Below, in pieces: positions 20,712 to 31,800 of a stretch of DNA of 45,051 nucleotides. Source of the stretch: Russula earlei (lineage: Eukaryota; Basidiomycota; Agaricomycetes; Russulales; Russulaceae); contig JAGFNK010000425.1 of the NCBI GenBank assembly GCA_025769875.1, forward strand, positions 1 through 45,051, read 5' to 3'. The translations under genes and the position numbers were made by a program. The notes under the pieces are model-generated. The model did not search any database. It was not told the origin of the DNA and saw only the letters and a list, made by a program, of their open reading frames with translations. Numbering within the stretch: position 1 is the first letter of the stretch; each line of letters starts with the position of its first letter.

Positions 20712-22142
20712 TCCCAGATTTTGGCTTGTTCTTCGGCTGGCAGGGCCTTCATGCGTGCCACCATGGAAGCTGGTTCTTCTTCCTTAGATGGTTCTGGGGT
20801 TGATTTGGTGATGCAGGCCTTAGAAGTGGTAGGAACTGTGTTTTTGGGGCATTCTCAGCTGAGGTGGCCTTTCTCCCTGCAACGGAAGCAACACCCTTCT
20901 TTTGCCAGTTGTTTTCATTCTTCTTCTGTGAGTTTTTTGAAGTTGGACTTGGCTGGCATCTACTTGCATTCGGTCAGGGTGATGAGATTTGTGTTCTGAG
21001 GGGGGATGTGTAGTCTTCTTTCCTTTGAGTTTCTCTCTGATAGTGACAAATCGTCAGTGTTGTCTCCTGGCTTCCTCCTTCCATTCCTGGAGAGTGGTAG
21101 GCCAGGTGTCCCTGTTTAGGATTGCGCAGTAGAGTCCACTTTTGAGCCCATTTTTGAAGCTCTCAATGGCGAATTACATCCATCTCTGGCCAGCCTGTTT
21201 TGGTAAGGAGTTGTTCGAAGGTGGAGATGTAGTCATCAAGGGAGTCCTTCATCTCAAGTTTGGTAAGAACCGCCTGGGCATCTTCCTTTTCTGCCGTGTC
21301 AGTGAATTTGAACGTGAAATCAGTGACAAAATTGGTCCATAAGACTTCATCGTTTCGGTTGATGGGATTCTGGGCCCTAGTTATTTTTTCTCTGAGGGTT
21401 GTTACTTGTGAGTTTACCCAATCTTCTACTTTTTCCCCTTTAATGTAGGAGAGAGCTAAGATGACCCTTTTTGAGGGGTCCCTCATGACTGCCTTGTCAG
21501 TCGTTGAGTCCCCAGTAAAGGTTGAACTCCATGATGAATCTTTTAGTTTTGTTTCTTTCCCCTGCAAAGATTGTGGTTTCTTTGCCAGCTCAGGGATCCA
21601 TTAATTCCTTGGGTGGCCTGTGGTGCAATGATTGGTTGTGCGGCAACTTGGGGGGCTGGAGCAGCTTGTGGGACTTGTGCTGCCATAGTAAGTTCTGGGG
21701 ATTCTGAGGGTGTTCGGGGTTCTAGTAGTTCGGTGGGTTCCTGGGTTTCAGGTAGTGTCTGAGGCTCAGTGGTGTTTCCTGGTTCGACAGGGTTGCCTTC
21801 AGTAGAAGAGGCTTCTGATTCTGATGGGGGTTCATAAAGAGGGTTGTGTTCCCTCCAGTAGCCTAGTCCAAGGCTGTTCCTGATAAGTTCTAGGTCCTGA
21901 TGGGCGTAGAGCAGTCCTCTTCTGAGTTGTAGCTCAAACCAGCGGTTGTTGATGAATTCAACAGGTAGTTCTTCGTTGTTTTCAGTGGTGACATAGCAGA
22001 GGAAGGTGTGGAAGCTATCCCAAGTGGCAGTTCCAACGACGTGTTGGGGGAGGTCTGGTGAAGATCTAGGTTGGATGCGCACCCAGCAGTTTGGTGGTAA
22101 TTCAAGGTTGATCTCCAGAATGGAGTAGGGAAGCTTCGCTTG
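20712..22142 (-). pseudogene. Element C Gag
   Basis: Open from the LTR edge in a frame reading AKLPYSILEINLELPPNCW. An N-terminal module follows (PVEFINNRWFELQLRRG, then LGYWREHNPLYEPP). Next comes a Pro/Glu/Thr/Ser-rich linker, then the retrotransposon Gag core (RVILALSYIKGEKVEDWV, VLWTNFVTDFTFKFTD, DDYISTFEQLLTKTGW). A CCHC knuckle (CFRCREKGHLS-EC, about 20860-20890) has a TGA inside it. Frameshifts lie near 21600 and 21165, and TGA codons near 20870 and 20915. No ATG is obvious at the start. The protein would form the virus-like particle. Solo LTR A3 separates it from protease. Confidence 0.85.
22131..22141 (-). promoter_or_regulatory. Candidate self-priming primer-binding site of element C
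   Basis: One base inside the 5' LTR the minus strand reads AAGCGAAGCTT. The predicted transcript start in the LTR contains AAGCTTAGCTT (22473-22483), 28 nt after the TATA box (22511-22517), so 10 of 11 bases can pair. No match to a common tRNA 3' end was noticed. Confidence 0.5.
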
Positions 22143-22735
22143 TGTTACGGCGTCGCGGCCATAAGAGCATTAGCTCAAGGTTCAGTGGGGCCAAGTCCCT
22201 GTAACTTGGTTCAAGGGTTCAATGGGGGCTGGCTCAAAGAGACCGGATCAAAGGTTTAGTGTCTCAAGGCTGAGTCAGACAATGACTCAGTCTGCAGCCA
22301 GAGTTGATCTCCTGGTTTCACAGAAGAGGAGGACAATGAGAGAGAGGCAGAGGAGGAAGAGGAACACAAGGGTTCCTTGGGGTGTGCTCAGGTCAAGCAG
22401 AGTATAGGCCAGCACAAGCAAGTTGTGATTGAGAGAAAGTACAGGGCAAGGGATGCGACAGGAAATGGGACAAAGCTAAGCTTGGGGCATTCCCCAGCTT
22501 CTACAGGTGCTTAAATACTGTATCTAGTGAGGCTGTACAGTACCATATGCGGAACAATAGATAAAGATGAGCCAATAGCAAAAGGAACTTGAACAATAGG
22601 TGAAACACAATAGATGAAACAATAAGGGACCATCAGCATCAAGGGATGAAACAGTAACCAAGGAGACAAGGGTGACAAAAGAGAACAATAATGGAAGAGG
22701 TTAGAGACAAACCAACAAGGGGGTAAATCACAACA
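22143..22735 (-). repeat. 5' LTR of element C (C2)
   Basis: 593 bp, ending in CACAACA at 22735 and followed by the duplication CCAAC. The minus-strand TATTTAA lies at 22511-22517. It preserves the empty sites for the B1 insertion and for the tandem duplication of C1. Confidence 0.93.
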
Positions 22736-22740
22736 CCAAC

Positions 22741-23081
22741 TGTCCCACAAAGAGTACAACAAGCTGTTCTGGTCAGGACTCCACCCAGACAATTGCAAGA
22801 TGATCTCATGACAACTTGGCCCCTGGTGTATGTATGAGCAACAAAGAATATTATGAATGTTGAGAGGTATTCAATACTGCGGTCAACATCTTCTCTCAAG
22901 ACCCTTGCGACATTCAGTGGGAATGTGAACCCGGTTCTCACGACGAAGACAAAAATGAAGACAATTACATCTACCCCATGCCCACACCAGCTCCCACCAT
23001 TGTCCCTGCATCGCCCATCATTGCCTTCACATTGCCTGCTCCCATCATCCCTGCAGCTCCCACCTTGTCTGCCATTCCTGT
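22741..23081 (+). pseudogene. Gag-like domain of element Z, second part
   Basis: Continues from 12411 with LSHKEYNKLFWSGLHPDN and KMIS, then a TGA at an expected Arg. After a frameshift it reads VFNTAVNIFSQDPCDIQWE, an acidic stretch (SHDEDKNEDNYIY), and the start of the Ala/Pro/Ser tail (PMPTPAPTIVPASP). It is cut by LTR F1 at 23082. The EYNKLFWSG phrase is typical of Gag-type domains in agaricomycete repeats. Confidence 0.6.
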
Positions 23082-24043
23082 TGTCATGAACCATTCTCCG
23101 GAGAGGGCCCTTGAAGGACCCTTCCTTTATAGGAGGAAACCTGGTCTCTATGGTGTCACCCTGTTCACACGAGCAAAAGGGGTGAGTAGAGGTGTCCACA
23201 ATATCGCGCGCGCATTGTTGCGCGAGCGATTCTCGGCACAATCGACATACAGCAAGCCCCACTTAAAGGCAACTCTTCTAGCAACAAAAGACAGTATTAG
23301 GGCCTTCCTAAGTACCCTTTGGAACGACCCTAGGAGCTCTACAATAGGCACTAACCTAGTATCAAAGGCCCTACAACGCGTTATTAGACCAACTCTAATA
23401 ACTATAGAACGAACTACAAGACAATACTAAGGACCTTAGTAGAAGTATTAGGGTTGACTCTAAGGACCCTAATAGAACTATATAAGGGTCTTATAAGACA
23501 ACACTATTCCCTAACCAAACTACAAGTCCTCAAATGACCGGCCCTAAACTAACTAACAGAAAATGAATCAGGTGCTTGCACGTGCACTAAAACAGTGAAC
23601 ACGTGGACAATGGAAGCTCTTACTCATCAAGAAGAGTCTTCTTACTCAGCAGCTTACTGAGCATGACTGAGCATGCTCAGTAAGCGTCCTCTGACTTCTT
23701 ACTCATCGTTCTGTTGTGCTTGATAACAAGGTTATGACTTGTTCCCTATTTAGCAGTTCTCTTGTAGTATATAAGCGCTCAATAAAGTAGCGGACAGTCC
23801 TCAGACTGTCCATTTGTTTACGGCACTCTCCATTCCTGGGATACTCCTTAGGGACCGTCCCCTTGTGACTACCCTGGCCTCTTCCCTGCGTGATTACTCT
23901 ACTCTCACAGTAACAATACCTCTCTGGTATTTGTTACTACTCTGGACTCTACTCCTTGCCCACGCGGTCTTAGACGTCTATCGACTCGTCTTCAAGCTTA
24001 TCCCTCGCTCTTGAACTGGATAGTTCAACAGTGAGTCTTGACA
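23082..24043 (+). repeat. Solo LTR, family F (copy F1)
   Basis: 962 bp, TGTCATGAACC to GAGTCTTGACA, flanked by the perfect duplication CCTGT (23077-23081 and 24044-24048). Z1 near 3745 shows the empty site. TATATAA (about 23768) and AATAAA (about 23781) give the plus orientation. Two perfect palindromes lie at 23652-23685 and 23792-23811. The CpG-rich segment near 23205-23235 (cgcgcgcgc) is intact. Confidence 0.95.
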
Positions 24044-24048
24044 CCTGT

Positions 24049-25141
24049 CACCTTGTTCACCACTGCCATCTTCAACTTGCCAGCTGTCATCACTTTGGCC
24101 CCACCTGCCCTCACAGTCCCAGCATCGCCCACCTTTGCCATTGCCACCACCTTAGTCTCATCTGCAGCTGCTGCTCCCATCACTCCTACTGTCCTCATCT
24201 CTGTGGTCTCAACCCCACCTGTCTTGGTCGCAGCTTCATCTGCCACCCCCACCTTTATCTCATCCACTCCCATGCCCTCAGTCATCTCGTCACCCTCAGC
24301 CTCGTCCGTCGCCTCGTCTGCTGCCACAGTAGTCTCAGTTGTGCCAGCCACCGACTTCGCATCAGCCTCCATCTTAGCCTCACCCACACTCATCAGTTCA
24401 GCCCAGCCTGCAGTATCACCAGCATCGCCAGCCGCCACCATCTCTGCCATGCCCTCAGCCACAGTCATCTCAGTCCCAGCCACCTTTGTCACCACCACCA
24501 CTATGTCCTCACCATCTGCCATCTCCCTTCCTGCCACCGCACTCTCCACCGTCGCCTCTGCTCTGTCTATCTTCACTGTCACACCAGTTCTGTCCACCAC
24601 TGCCTCCTTGGTCTCACCCTCAGTCTTTGTCTTAGTGCCTGCTGCATCAGTCTCAGTTTTGTGCAACACCAGCATCACAGCACCATCGCCACCCCATGCC
24701 ACCAGCTCTACCCCAGAAGACCAAGAAGGCCCTGGCCACAAACTTAGCCACAACACACCACAACAGGAACAGAAGCCACTGCCACACTGCCACTGCAGGA
24801 GAAGCAGCTGCCAACACCAACAGCACACTGCATGCTGCCTCCCACATCACCTCCCTGTCCATTCACAGTGCTCTCACCCATATCTGCTGCTGACACCTGC
24901 AGTGGAGATGACCCCACCACCACCATCACAAGATGACAAATGCCACCCCTGCACAAGCTGCCCCATGTATCCTCCTTCTTGAGTCCTCGCCACCTATGTC
25001 TCTATCTACAAACTCACACTTGCCGCCTACACCTCTGCTCCTCATCCACACCTGCTGCCACTGCCTCCAATGGAGATGATCATGCCACCGCCACCACAAG
25101 ACAACATCACTGCCACACAGCTGCCATCTTGTCACTGCTGC
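24049..25141 (+). pseudogene. Ala/Ser/Pro-rich tail of Z copy 2
   Basis: Same frame and phrases as 3650-5230 (SPTFAIATTLVSS, SSVASSAATVVSVVP, STPEDQEGPGHKLSHNTPQQ) with many CpG to TpG/CpA changes. A TGA at 24980-24982 replaces the CGA that is intact in Z1. The frame resumes (VLATYVSIYKLTL) and is cut by element A5 at 25142. Confidence 0.6.
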
Positions 25142-26018
25142 TGTTACACCATTTTCCTTTTACGTTTACTTCTTACCTTTTGCTATGGACTGCTTGCTTT
25201 CGTACATCCCTTTACTTACTGGTCTCATGATCTCTTACATCTTGTGATCCCTTCTGTGTTATCATGTGATCCATACATGTCCAGGTAACACTGGATTGCT
25301 ATCACTTTCCCTTTGTTTGGTTCTCTTTCCATTTATATTCACTTCTTAGTTTCAACTGTGCAATGCTGCGCATTTACTGTGCAGCACAGTTACTTGGTTA
25401 TGACTCATTCATGGCCTCATTTCTATGACTCCTACTTATTATGACTCCTACTATACTAGTAGCACAGTCAAAGCGCAGCTATTGCTGCGCTTCTCCTGTA
25501 TATATAAGCTCAGTACTTTGTGACCAAAGCCCTAAGCTTGGTCTCTTGTAGAATCCAACCTACTCTTGTCCAACATATTCACCTGCAACCCACTTCACTC
25601 CTAATCCTCAAACCACATCCACATCTCCATCTCACCAACTCTTCACACACACCAACTACCATCTACTCTACCTATCCCTTCTTTCCCTAAGAGTCTCTCT
25701 TCACTCTACTGAGAAGAGCTCTCCTCCTTTAAGACCTACCTTCCTCTACTCTCTCTGTGTTGTTCAAGGTCTCTGACAGACTTGAACGCATATAGCTAGT
25801 GGAACCAGCCCTAGTCTATCCCATTACAAACTTACCTTCTCAACAGACTGAGTCGTACTAGGAAGGGTCTATTGGCCATAACCTGTTTAGCATAAAACAC
25901 TTCAACTGCTGCAGGGATCCTTACTCTTTATCCATGGGAACTGGCCTGTTTCTTGAACACATCTCTACTATTGACTTGTTTTCACACTTGAGAACTGACA
26001 CGGCTTGTTACCATGACA
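25142..26018 (+). repeat. 5' LTR of element A5, with promoter
   Basis: 877 bp, TGTTACACCATTTTCC to CCATGACA, the reverse of A1-A4. TATATATAA lies at about 25497-25505. A bZIP-type TGACTCA (25401-25407) is about 100 bp upstream. The hairpin AGCGCAGC-tatt-GCTGCGCT lies just before the TATA box. The predicted start region is CCTAAGCTTGGTCTC. Confidence 0.93.
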
Positions 26019-26020
26019 TC

Positions 26021-26032
26021 AGACCAAGCTTA
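26021..26032 (+). promoter_or_regulatory. Self-priming primer-binding site of element A5
   Basis: AGACCAAGCTTA, two bases after the LTR, is the perfect reverse complement of TAAGCTTGGTCT at 25533-25544. That stretch sits about 28 nt after the TATA box, where the transcript should begin. This is the arrangement known from Tf1 and sushi elements, whose RNA 5' end primes its own reverse transcription. Confidence 0.7.
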
Positions 26033-26033
26033 A

Positions 26034-28821
26034 TGTTTCACTACGGCTTCTACCTCGAATACTCTTATTATCCCTGAACCCTCTATTAAACCAGCTTCCT
26101 CATCCAACCCTCTCCAACACTGAACCATCACTCAGCGCAACCAAGACAATCTACCTGAACAAATCACTGGTAAAGCCTTTTGGCACTGTCATGAACCATT
26201 CCCCGGAGAGGGCCCTTGAAGGACCCTTCCTTATAGGAGGAAACCCAGCCTCTATGATGCCACCCTGTTCACACGAGCAAAAGGGGTGAGTAGAGGTGTC
26301 CACAATATCGCGCGCGCATTGTTGCGCGAGCGATTCTCGGCACAATCGACATACAGCAAGCCCCGCTTAAAGGCAACCCTTCTAACAACTAAAGGACAGT
26401 ATTAGAGCCTTCCTAAGGACCCTTTGGAACGACCCTAGGAACTCTACAATAGGTACTAACCTAGTATCAAAGGCCCTACAACGCGTTATTAGACCAACTC
26501 TAATAACTATAGAACGAACTATAAGGCAACACTAAGGACCTTAATAGAAGTATTAGGGTCGACTCTAAGGACCCTAATAGAACTATATAAGGGCCTTATA
26601 AGATAACACTATTCCATAACCAAACTACAAGTCCTCAAATGACCGGCCCTAAACTAACTAACAGGAAATGAATCAGGTGCTTGCACGTGTACTAAAGCAG
26701 TGAACACGTGGACAAAGGAAGCTCTTACTCATCAAGAGAAGCTTCTTACTCAGCAGCTTACTGAGCATGACTGAGCATGCTCAGTAAGCGTCCTCCGACT
26801 TCTTACTCATCACTCTATTGTGCTTGATAACAAGGTTATGACTTGTTCCCTATTTAGCAGCTCTCTTGTAGTATATAAGCGCTCAATAAAGTAGCGGACA
26901 GTCCTCAGACTGTCCATTTGTTTACGGCACTCTCTACCCCTGGGATACTCCTTTAAGGACCATCCCCTTGTGACTACCCTGGCTTCTTCCCTGCGTGATT
27001 ACTCGACTCTCACAGTAACAGTTCCTCTCTGGTATCTGTTACTACTCTGGACTCTACTTCTTGCCCACGCAGTCTTGGACGTCTATCGACTCGTCTTCGA
27101 GCTTATCCCTCGCTCTTGAACTGGATAGTTCAACAGTGAGTCTTGACAGGCACCCTGTTGAACCCAAAGTAGGATACTACCTCCACATTGAAAACCTTTA
27201 TCATCCTATCAAATTTATCAATGGATGTTGGTATAAACTTGATAGACAAGAAGTGGGACTTAACTTTGAATACACCACTCATGAAGGCCTTGTTCTTGAT
27301 AACGAAGAACACAGTTTAGGAACTTGGGACCAATCAGATCCCCATTACCAACTCTTTCACTATCAACCTTCACCCTCTCTTGGAAGACATCGTTTATCTT
27401 CTGCAGAAGAATCTGAACAACCTTCCTCTCGACCTCGAACCAGACAACCTTCACCTAGGTCATCTCCTATACAACTAGCTGTAGAAGCCGCGCCAGCACC
27501 AGAACCACTTCCTTTACCACAAAGGATCTTTGGTATTGCTTGCGTACCCACTCCTAGACCTCCTACTCCTCCTACTCCACCTTCGCCTCCTACTCCACCT
27601 CCTCCAGCTATGGCTGCCATAGTCCCAATCCCTTCTAATGGAGCAGTCAGGGGAAACCCACCCTCTATTTTTGATGGAGATTGCTCTCAATCCTCCAAAT
27701 TCATGAGAGAGTTTGCCATCTTTTGCGATATGAATGATGAAAACTCTCTCTTCAACAATCCCTATAGACAAGTTAACACTTGTCTATCCTTTATAAGGGG
27801 CCCTAATGTAGACCATTGTGTTGACACACAACTGGAAACAGTCAATAATAGTGTCAATACTCTTGGAGTACTCAGGACCGACGAAGCTCTATGGAACAAC
27901 TTTAGAACTGCGTTTAACAATGCCTTCACAGACACCAATAAAAGGCAAAATGTGTTCAACAAGTTAGCCGTTCTAAGGCAACAAGGACCTGACCTTGATT
28001 CCTACATCGCCACCTTTACCAACCTTGCTAACGATGCAGGATATGACCTAAATGCAAATGGAACTCTAGACTACTTTGCTAGAGGTCTTAGTAGGCCACT
28101 CCTCAATAATGTCCTAACAAGGGAAACCCTACCTACCACCTTCGTGGAATGGACTGAAGCGGCTAGAAAGGAACACAACAAATATGCCATCAGGCAAAGT
28201 TATATGGGTGATATACGCAATATTGCGCGTAATCCCCAACGATTCCTTAATTTCCGCCCTACCAACACTACATTCCACCCTCCTCCTGGACCTCCTCCTA
28301 GGGCCAATCCTACCTTCGTACCAAGGAACCCTACAGGTCAATTCATTCCTAGGGGCAACAATCAAGTTGTTCCAATGGATGTTGATCATGCTAGAGCGGC
28401 CACTACTGAGCAAGAGAAGAAACAACACCAAGTTGAAGGTTGTTGCTTCTTTTGCTCTAAACAAGGACATGTTGCATGCAATTGTCCTAACAAGTCGACC
28501 ACCATCAAATCAGTTCCTATGAAACCATGTCTGGTTGAAGTTATAGAACCAGATGAATATCAGGAACTGTACTACCCTGAAGAACAGGTCGACACTCATG
28601 TTTGTTTAGCTCAAACTGATGAACAACCAATCGAATATTATCAGGAAAACCTCCCTGATGATCAACCAGTCCAACAACCTACTCAACAAGAGACACAAAC
28701 TTATAATGAAGGACCATCTCCTGAGGAAGTTGTGGCTATAATGTCTGGATATTCTGAAGAACAACGTTGCTCATGGGCTACTGCCATGGTCAATAATGGC
28801 ATGGATTTTCCCCCAGCTTGA
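26034..28821 (+). pseudogene. Element A5 Gag, split by LTR F2
   Basis: The first part (26034-26186) reads TLIIPEPSIKPASSSN, with a TGA near 26124, and ends EQITGKAFWH. After LTR F2 it resumes at 27154 as PVEPKVGYYLHI. The N-terminal module is HPIKFINGCWYKLD, then LGTWDQSDPHYQLF. A Pro-rich linker follows (PTPPTPPSPPTPPPP). The Gag core has REFAIFCDMNDENSLF, EALWNNFRTAFNNAFTD and LDSYIATFTNLANDAGY. The knuckle is CFFCSKQGHVACNC (28443-28485). The C-terminus is acidic and Gln-rich and ends at TGA 28819-28821. Downstream of F2 the frame is open throughout. The apparent ATG at 27061 is LTR sequence, not the true start. Confidence 0.88.
26187..27148 (+). repeat. Solo LTR, family F (copy F2)
   Basis: 962 bp with the perfect duplication GGCAC (26182-26186 and 27149-27153). 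It is nearly identical to F1, CpG-rich and therefore recent. Removing it restores the Gag frame (AFWH-PVEP). Confidence 0.95.
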
Positions 28822-31800
28822 ATTACCTGGCCTTAATTCGAGCTGTCTTCCCTAGTTATGTATTTGTAGCAAGACTCAATTCAATTAAAGTTCCTGTTCA
28901 AATACGCACTAGTGGACGAAAGGCCAATCTCATTGCTCTACTCGATAGTGGAGCAACTGACAATTTCATCCACAAGAATATCATCACTCACTATAAACTC
29001 CCAGTTACCACTCTACAAAAGCCAAAGGTCATGTGCAATGTAGATGGTACTCACAGTAAAGCTGGAACTGTCACCGAAGCAGTTGATCTTTACATTCGAT
29101 TTAAAGGACAAGAACATCGAATGTGCTTCTATATTGCTGAAATATCAACCAATGACATGCTTCTTGGCTTCCCATTCCTCCGTGCTACCAACCCTACTAT
29201 TGATTGGACCAAAGGAACCCTTGAGGATACTGTTGTAGCCTCTACTTGGGACGCGGACAAATGGATCAAGCAACTTCCTATACCCCCACACTTTGATCCT
29301 ACTCCAATCAGAGTAGCAAAGATCAGCACTTCTACCCAATTAGCTGCACAAGCAGCTGATCAAGACACAAAGGACTGGAAAGACTTAGTTCCTCCCAACT
29401 ATCATTGCTTTGGAAGGCTCTTTTCTGAAGAAGCCTCTCATCACTTCCCTACTTCCAAAACTTGGGATCATGCCATAGACCTAATCCCTGATGCTCCATC
29501 TACGCTCAATTGCAAAATTTATCCTCTTGCACCAGTGGAACAACAGGCCCAAGACGAATTCCTAAAGGAACATTTGGAAAAAGGATATATACATCCTTCA
29601 AAGTCATCATATGCCTCTCCTTGCTTCTTTGTCGGCAAGAAAGATGGCAAAAGATGCTATGTCCAAGACTATAGGTGCCTCAATGCGATTACTGTTGAAA
29701 ACAAAAACCCCCTTCCTCTCATTCCCAAAATCATCACTCACTTAGGAAGTAAACAATCCTTCACTAAGTTCAATGTTGTCATGAACCATTCTCCAGAGAG
29801 GGCCCTTGAAGGACCCTTCCTTATTAGAGGAAACCCAGCCTCTATGGTGTCACCCTGTTCACACGGACAAAAGGGGTGAGTAGGGGTGTCCACAATATCA
29901 TGCGCGCATTGTTGCGCAAGCAATTCTCAGCACAATTGACATACAGCAAGCCCCACTTAGTGGCAACCCTTTTAGCAATAAAGGACAGTATTATAACCTC
30001 CCTAAGGACCCCTTATGATGACTCTAAGTGCTCTACAAGAGACACTAACAAGATACTAACAAGCCTACAACGTGTTATTAGACTAACTCTAATAACCATA
30101 GAACGAACTATCAAGCAATACTAAGGACCTTAATATAAGTATTAGGGTCGACTCTAATGACCCTAATAGAACTATATAAGGGGCCTTATGAGCAACTCTA
30201 TTTCCCGAACCAAACTACAAGTCCTCAAATGACCGGCCCTAAACTAACTAACAGTAAATGAATCAGGTGCTTCGCACATGTACTAAGACAATGAACATGT
30301 GGACAGTAACGGCTCTTACTCATCAATAAGAGCCTTCTTACTCAGCAGCTTACTGAGCATGACTGAGCATGCTCAGTAAGCATTCTCTGACCTCTTACTC
30401 ATCCAGCAATTGGGCTTGATAACAAGGTTATGACTTGTTCCCTATTTAGCAGTTCTCCTGTAGTATATAAGCGCTCAATAAAGTAGCAGACAGTCTTCAG
30501 ACTGTCCATTTGTTTATGGCACTCTCTACCCCTGGGATGCTCCTGTAAGGACTGTCCCCTTGTGATCAACCCTGGCCTCTTCCCTGCGTAACTTCACAAT
30601 ACTACCAATAACTGTACCTCTTTGGTACCTGATACTGCTCTGGACTCTACTCCTTGCTCATGCCATCTTGGATGTTTATCGACTCATCTTCGAGCTCCTT
30701 CCTCACTCTTGAACTGGATTGTTCAACAGTGAGTCACCACAGATGTACGATGGGGTTATAACAACATACGCATCAAAGACAGCAATCAATGGAAGGCAGC
30801 ATTTAAAACAAACAAAGGCTTATTCAAACCGATGGTGATGACCTTTGGTCTCACTAATGCCCCTGCCACCTTCCAATCTATGGTCAATAATATCTTTAGA
30901 GAAGAACTCAATCATCATGATATGGAGTTCCACATCTACATGGACAACGGCATCATTGCCACACAAGCATCTAAAAGATGGGAGTATCACAAAGATCTTG
31001 TTACTCGCATTTTTAAGAAGCTTCAAGATAATGACCTATTCCTTAAACCCAAGAAGTGTCAATTTCACAAAGAAGAAATTGACTATCTTGGTGTCATTAT
31101 CGGCAAAGGAATGATCAAGATGGACCCAATCAAAGTCAAGGGAATTTGTGATTGGAAAGCCCATACCAATCTACATGAGCTATGCTCTTTCCTTGGATTT
31201 GGGAACTACTATCGCAACTTCATTCCAAAATATTTGGATATTGTTCAACCCCTGGTCTGGCTCACAAAAAAGAACAAACCTTGGGTCTGGGATAATTACA
31301 CAGAATCATTGTTCAATATTCTCAAGAATATCTTTACCCATTACCCTGTTCTTCACAACCCAAACTTCAACAAACCTTTCATTGTCGATGCTGATGCCTC
31401 TTCTTTTGCTCTGGGAGCCACTATATCTCAGCAATTCAAAGATGGTATCCATCCTCTGGTATATTATTCAAGGTCACTACTACAAGCAGAAAGGAACTAC
31501 GATATCCACGATAGAGAACTACTTGCTATAGTATCTGTCCTTAAAGAATATTGACACTGGCTACTTGGGGCATGACATGAAGTAACTATTTGTATGGACC
31601 ATGCCAATCTGGCCTACTTCCGCAAACCCCAGGACCTTTCACCACATCAAGCAAGGTGTATGGCCCTCCTCCAGGAATACAACTTCAAGTTGATGACTAT
31701 CCCTGGAAAGTCCAACACAGTTGCCGATATTCTATCACAATGACCTGATCACAAAGGAGAAGATGTCCATAACAAAGCTATCACACTCCTACCTGATCAT

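Larger units (their letters stand above)
12412..22735 (-). mobile_element. Element C: complete Ty3/Gypsy chromovirus, degenerate
   Basis: Two LTRs (12412-13858 and 22143-22735) bound an internal region read on the minus strand as Gag, Pol and a third ORF. Both outer flanks carry the duplication CCAAC (12407-12411 and 22736-22740). A polypurine tract abuts the 3' LTR, and a primer-binding candidate lies one base inside the 5' LTR. Three solo LTRs are nested in it: B1 in the 3' LTR, A2 in the third ORF, and A3 between Gag and protease. All genes carry TGA stops and frameshifts, so it cannot move on its own. Confidence 0.93.
11744..25141 (+). mobile_element. Element Z, copy 2, interrupted by three insertions
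   Basis: The copy is made of the left repeat (11744-12152), a gag-like frame (12264-12411 continuing at 22741-23081), and the Ala/Ser-rich tail (24049-25141). It is broken by element C (12412-22735), solo LTR F1 (23082-24043) and element A5 (from 25142). The sequence across each break joins in order with Z1: for F1 the Z1 site reads ttcctgtcacc near 3745, and for A5 the Z1 site lies near 5105. The right end is not in the window. CpGs of Z1 are mostly TpG or CpA here, so this copy is older or was silenced. Confidence 0.65.

Noticed and set aside
25142..26018. A5 LTR paired with A3 or A4 as one element
   Set aside because: A3 has its own perfect duplication and opposite orientation, and A4 is the 3' LTR of a minus-strand element.
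27061..27150. N-terminus MPTQSWTSIDSSSS of the A5 Gag frame
   Set aside because: These codons are the end of solo LTR F2; the true Gag continues on the other side of the LTR at 26186.
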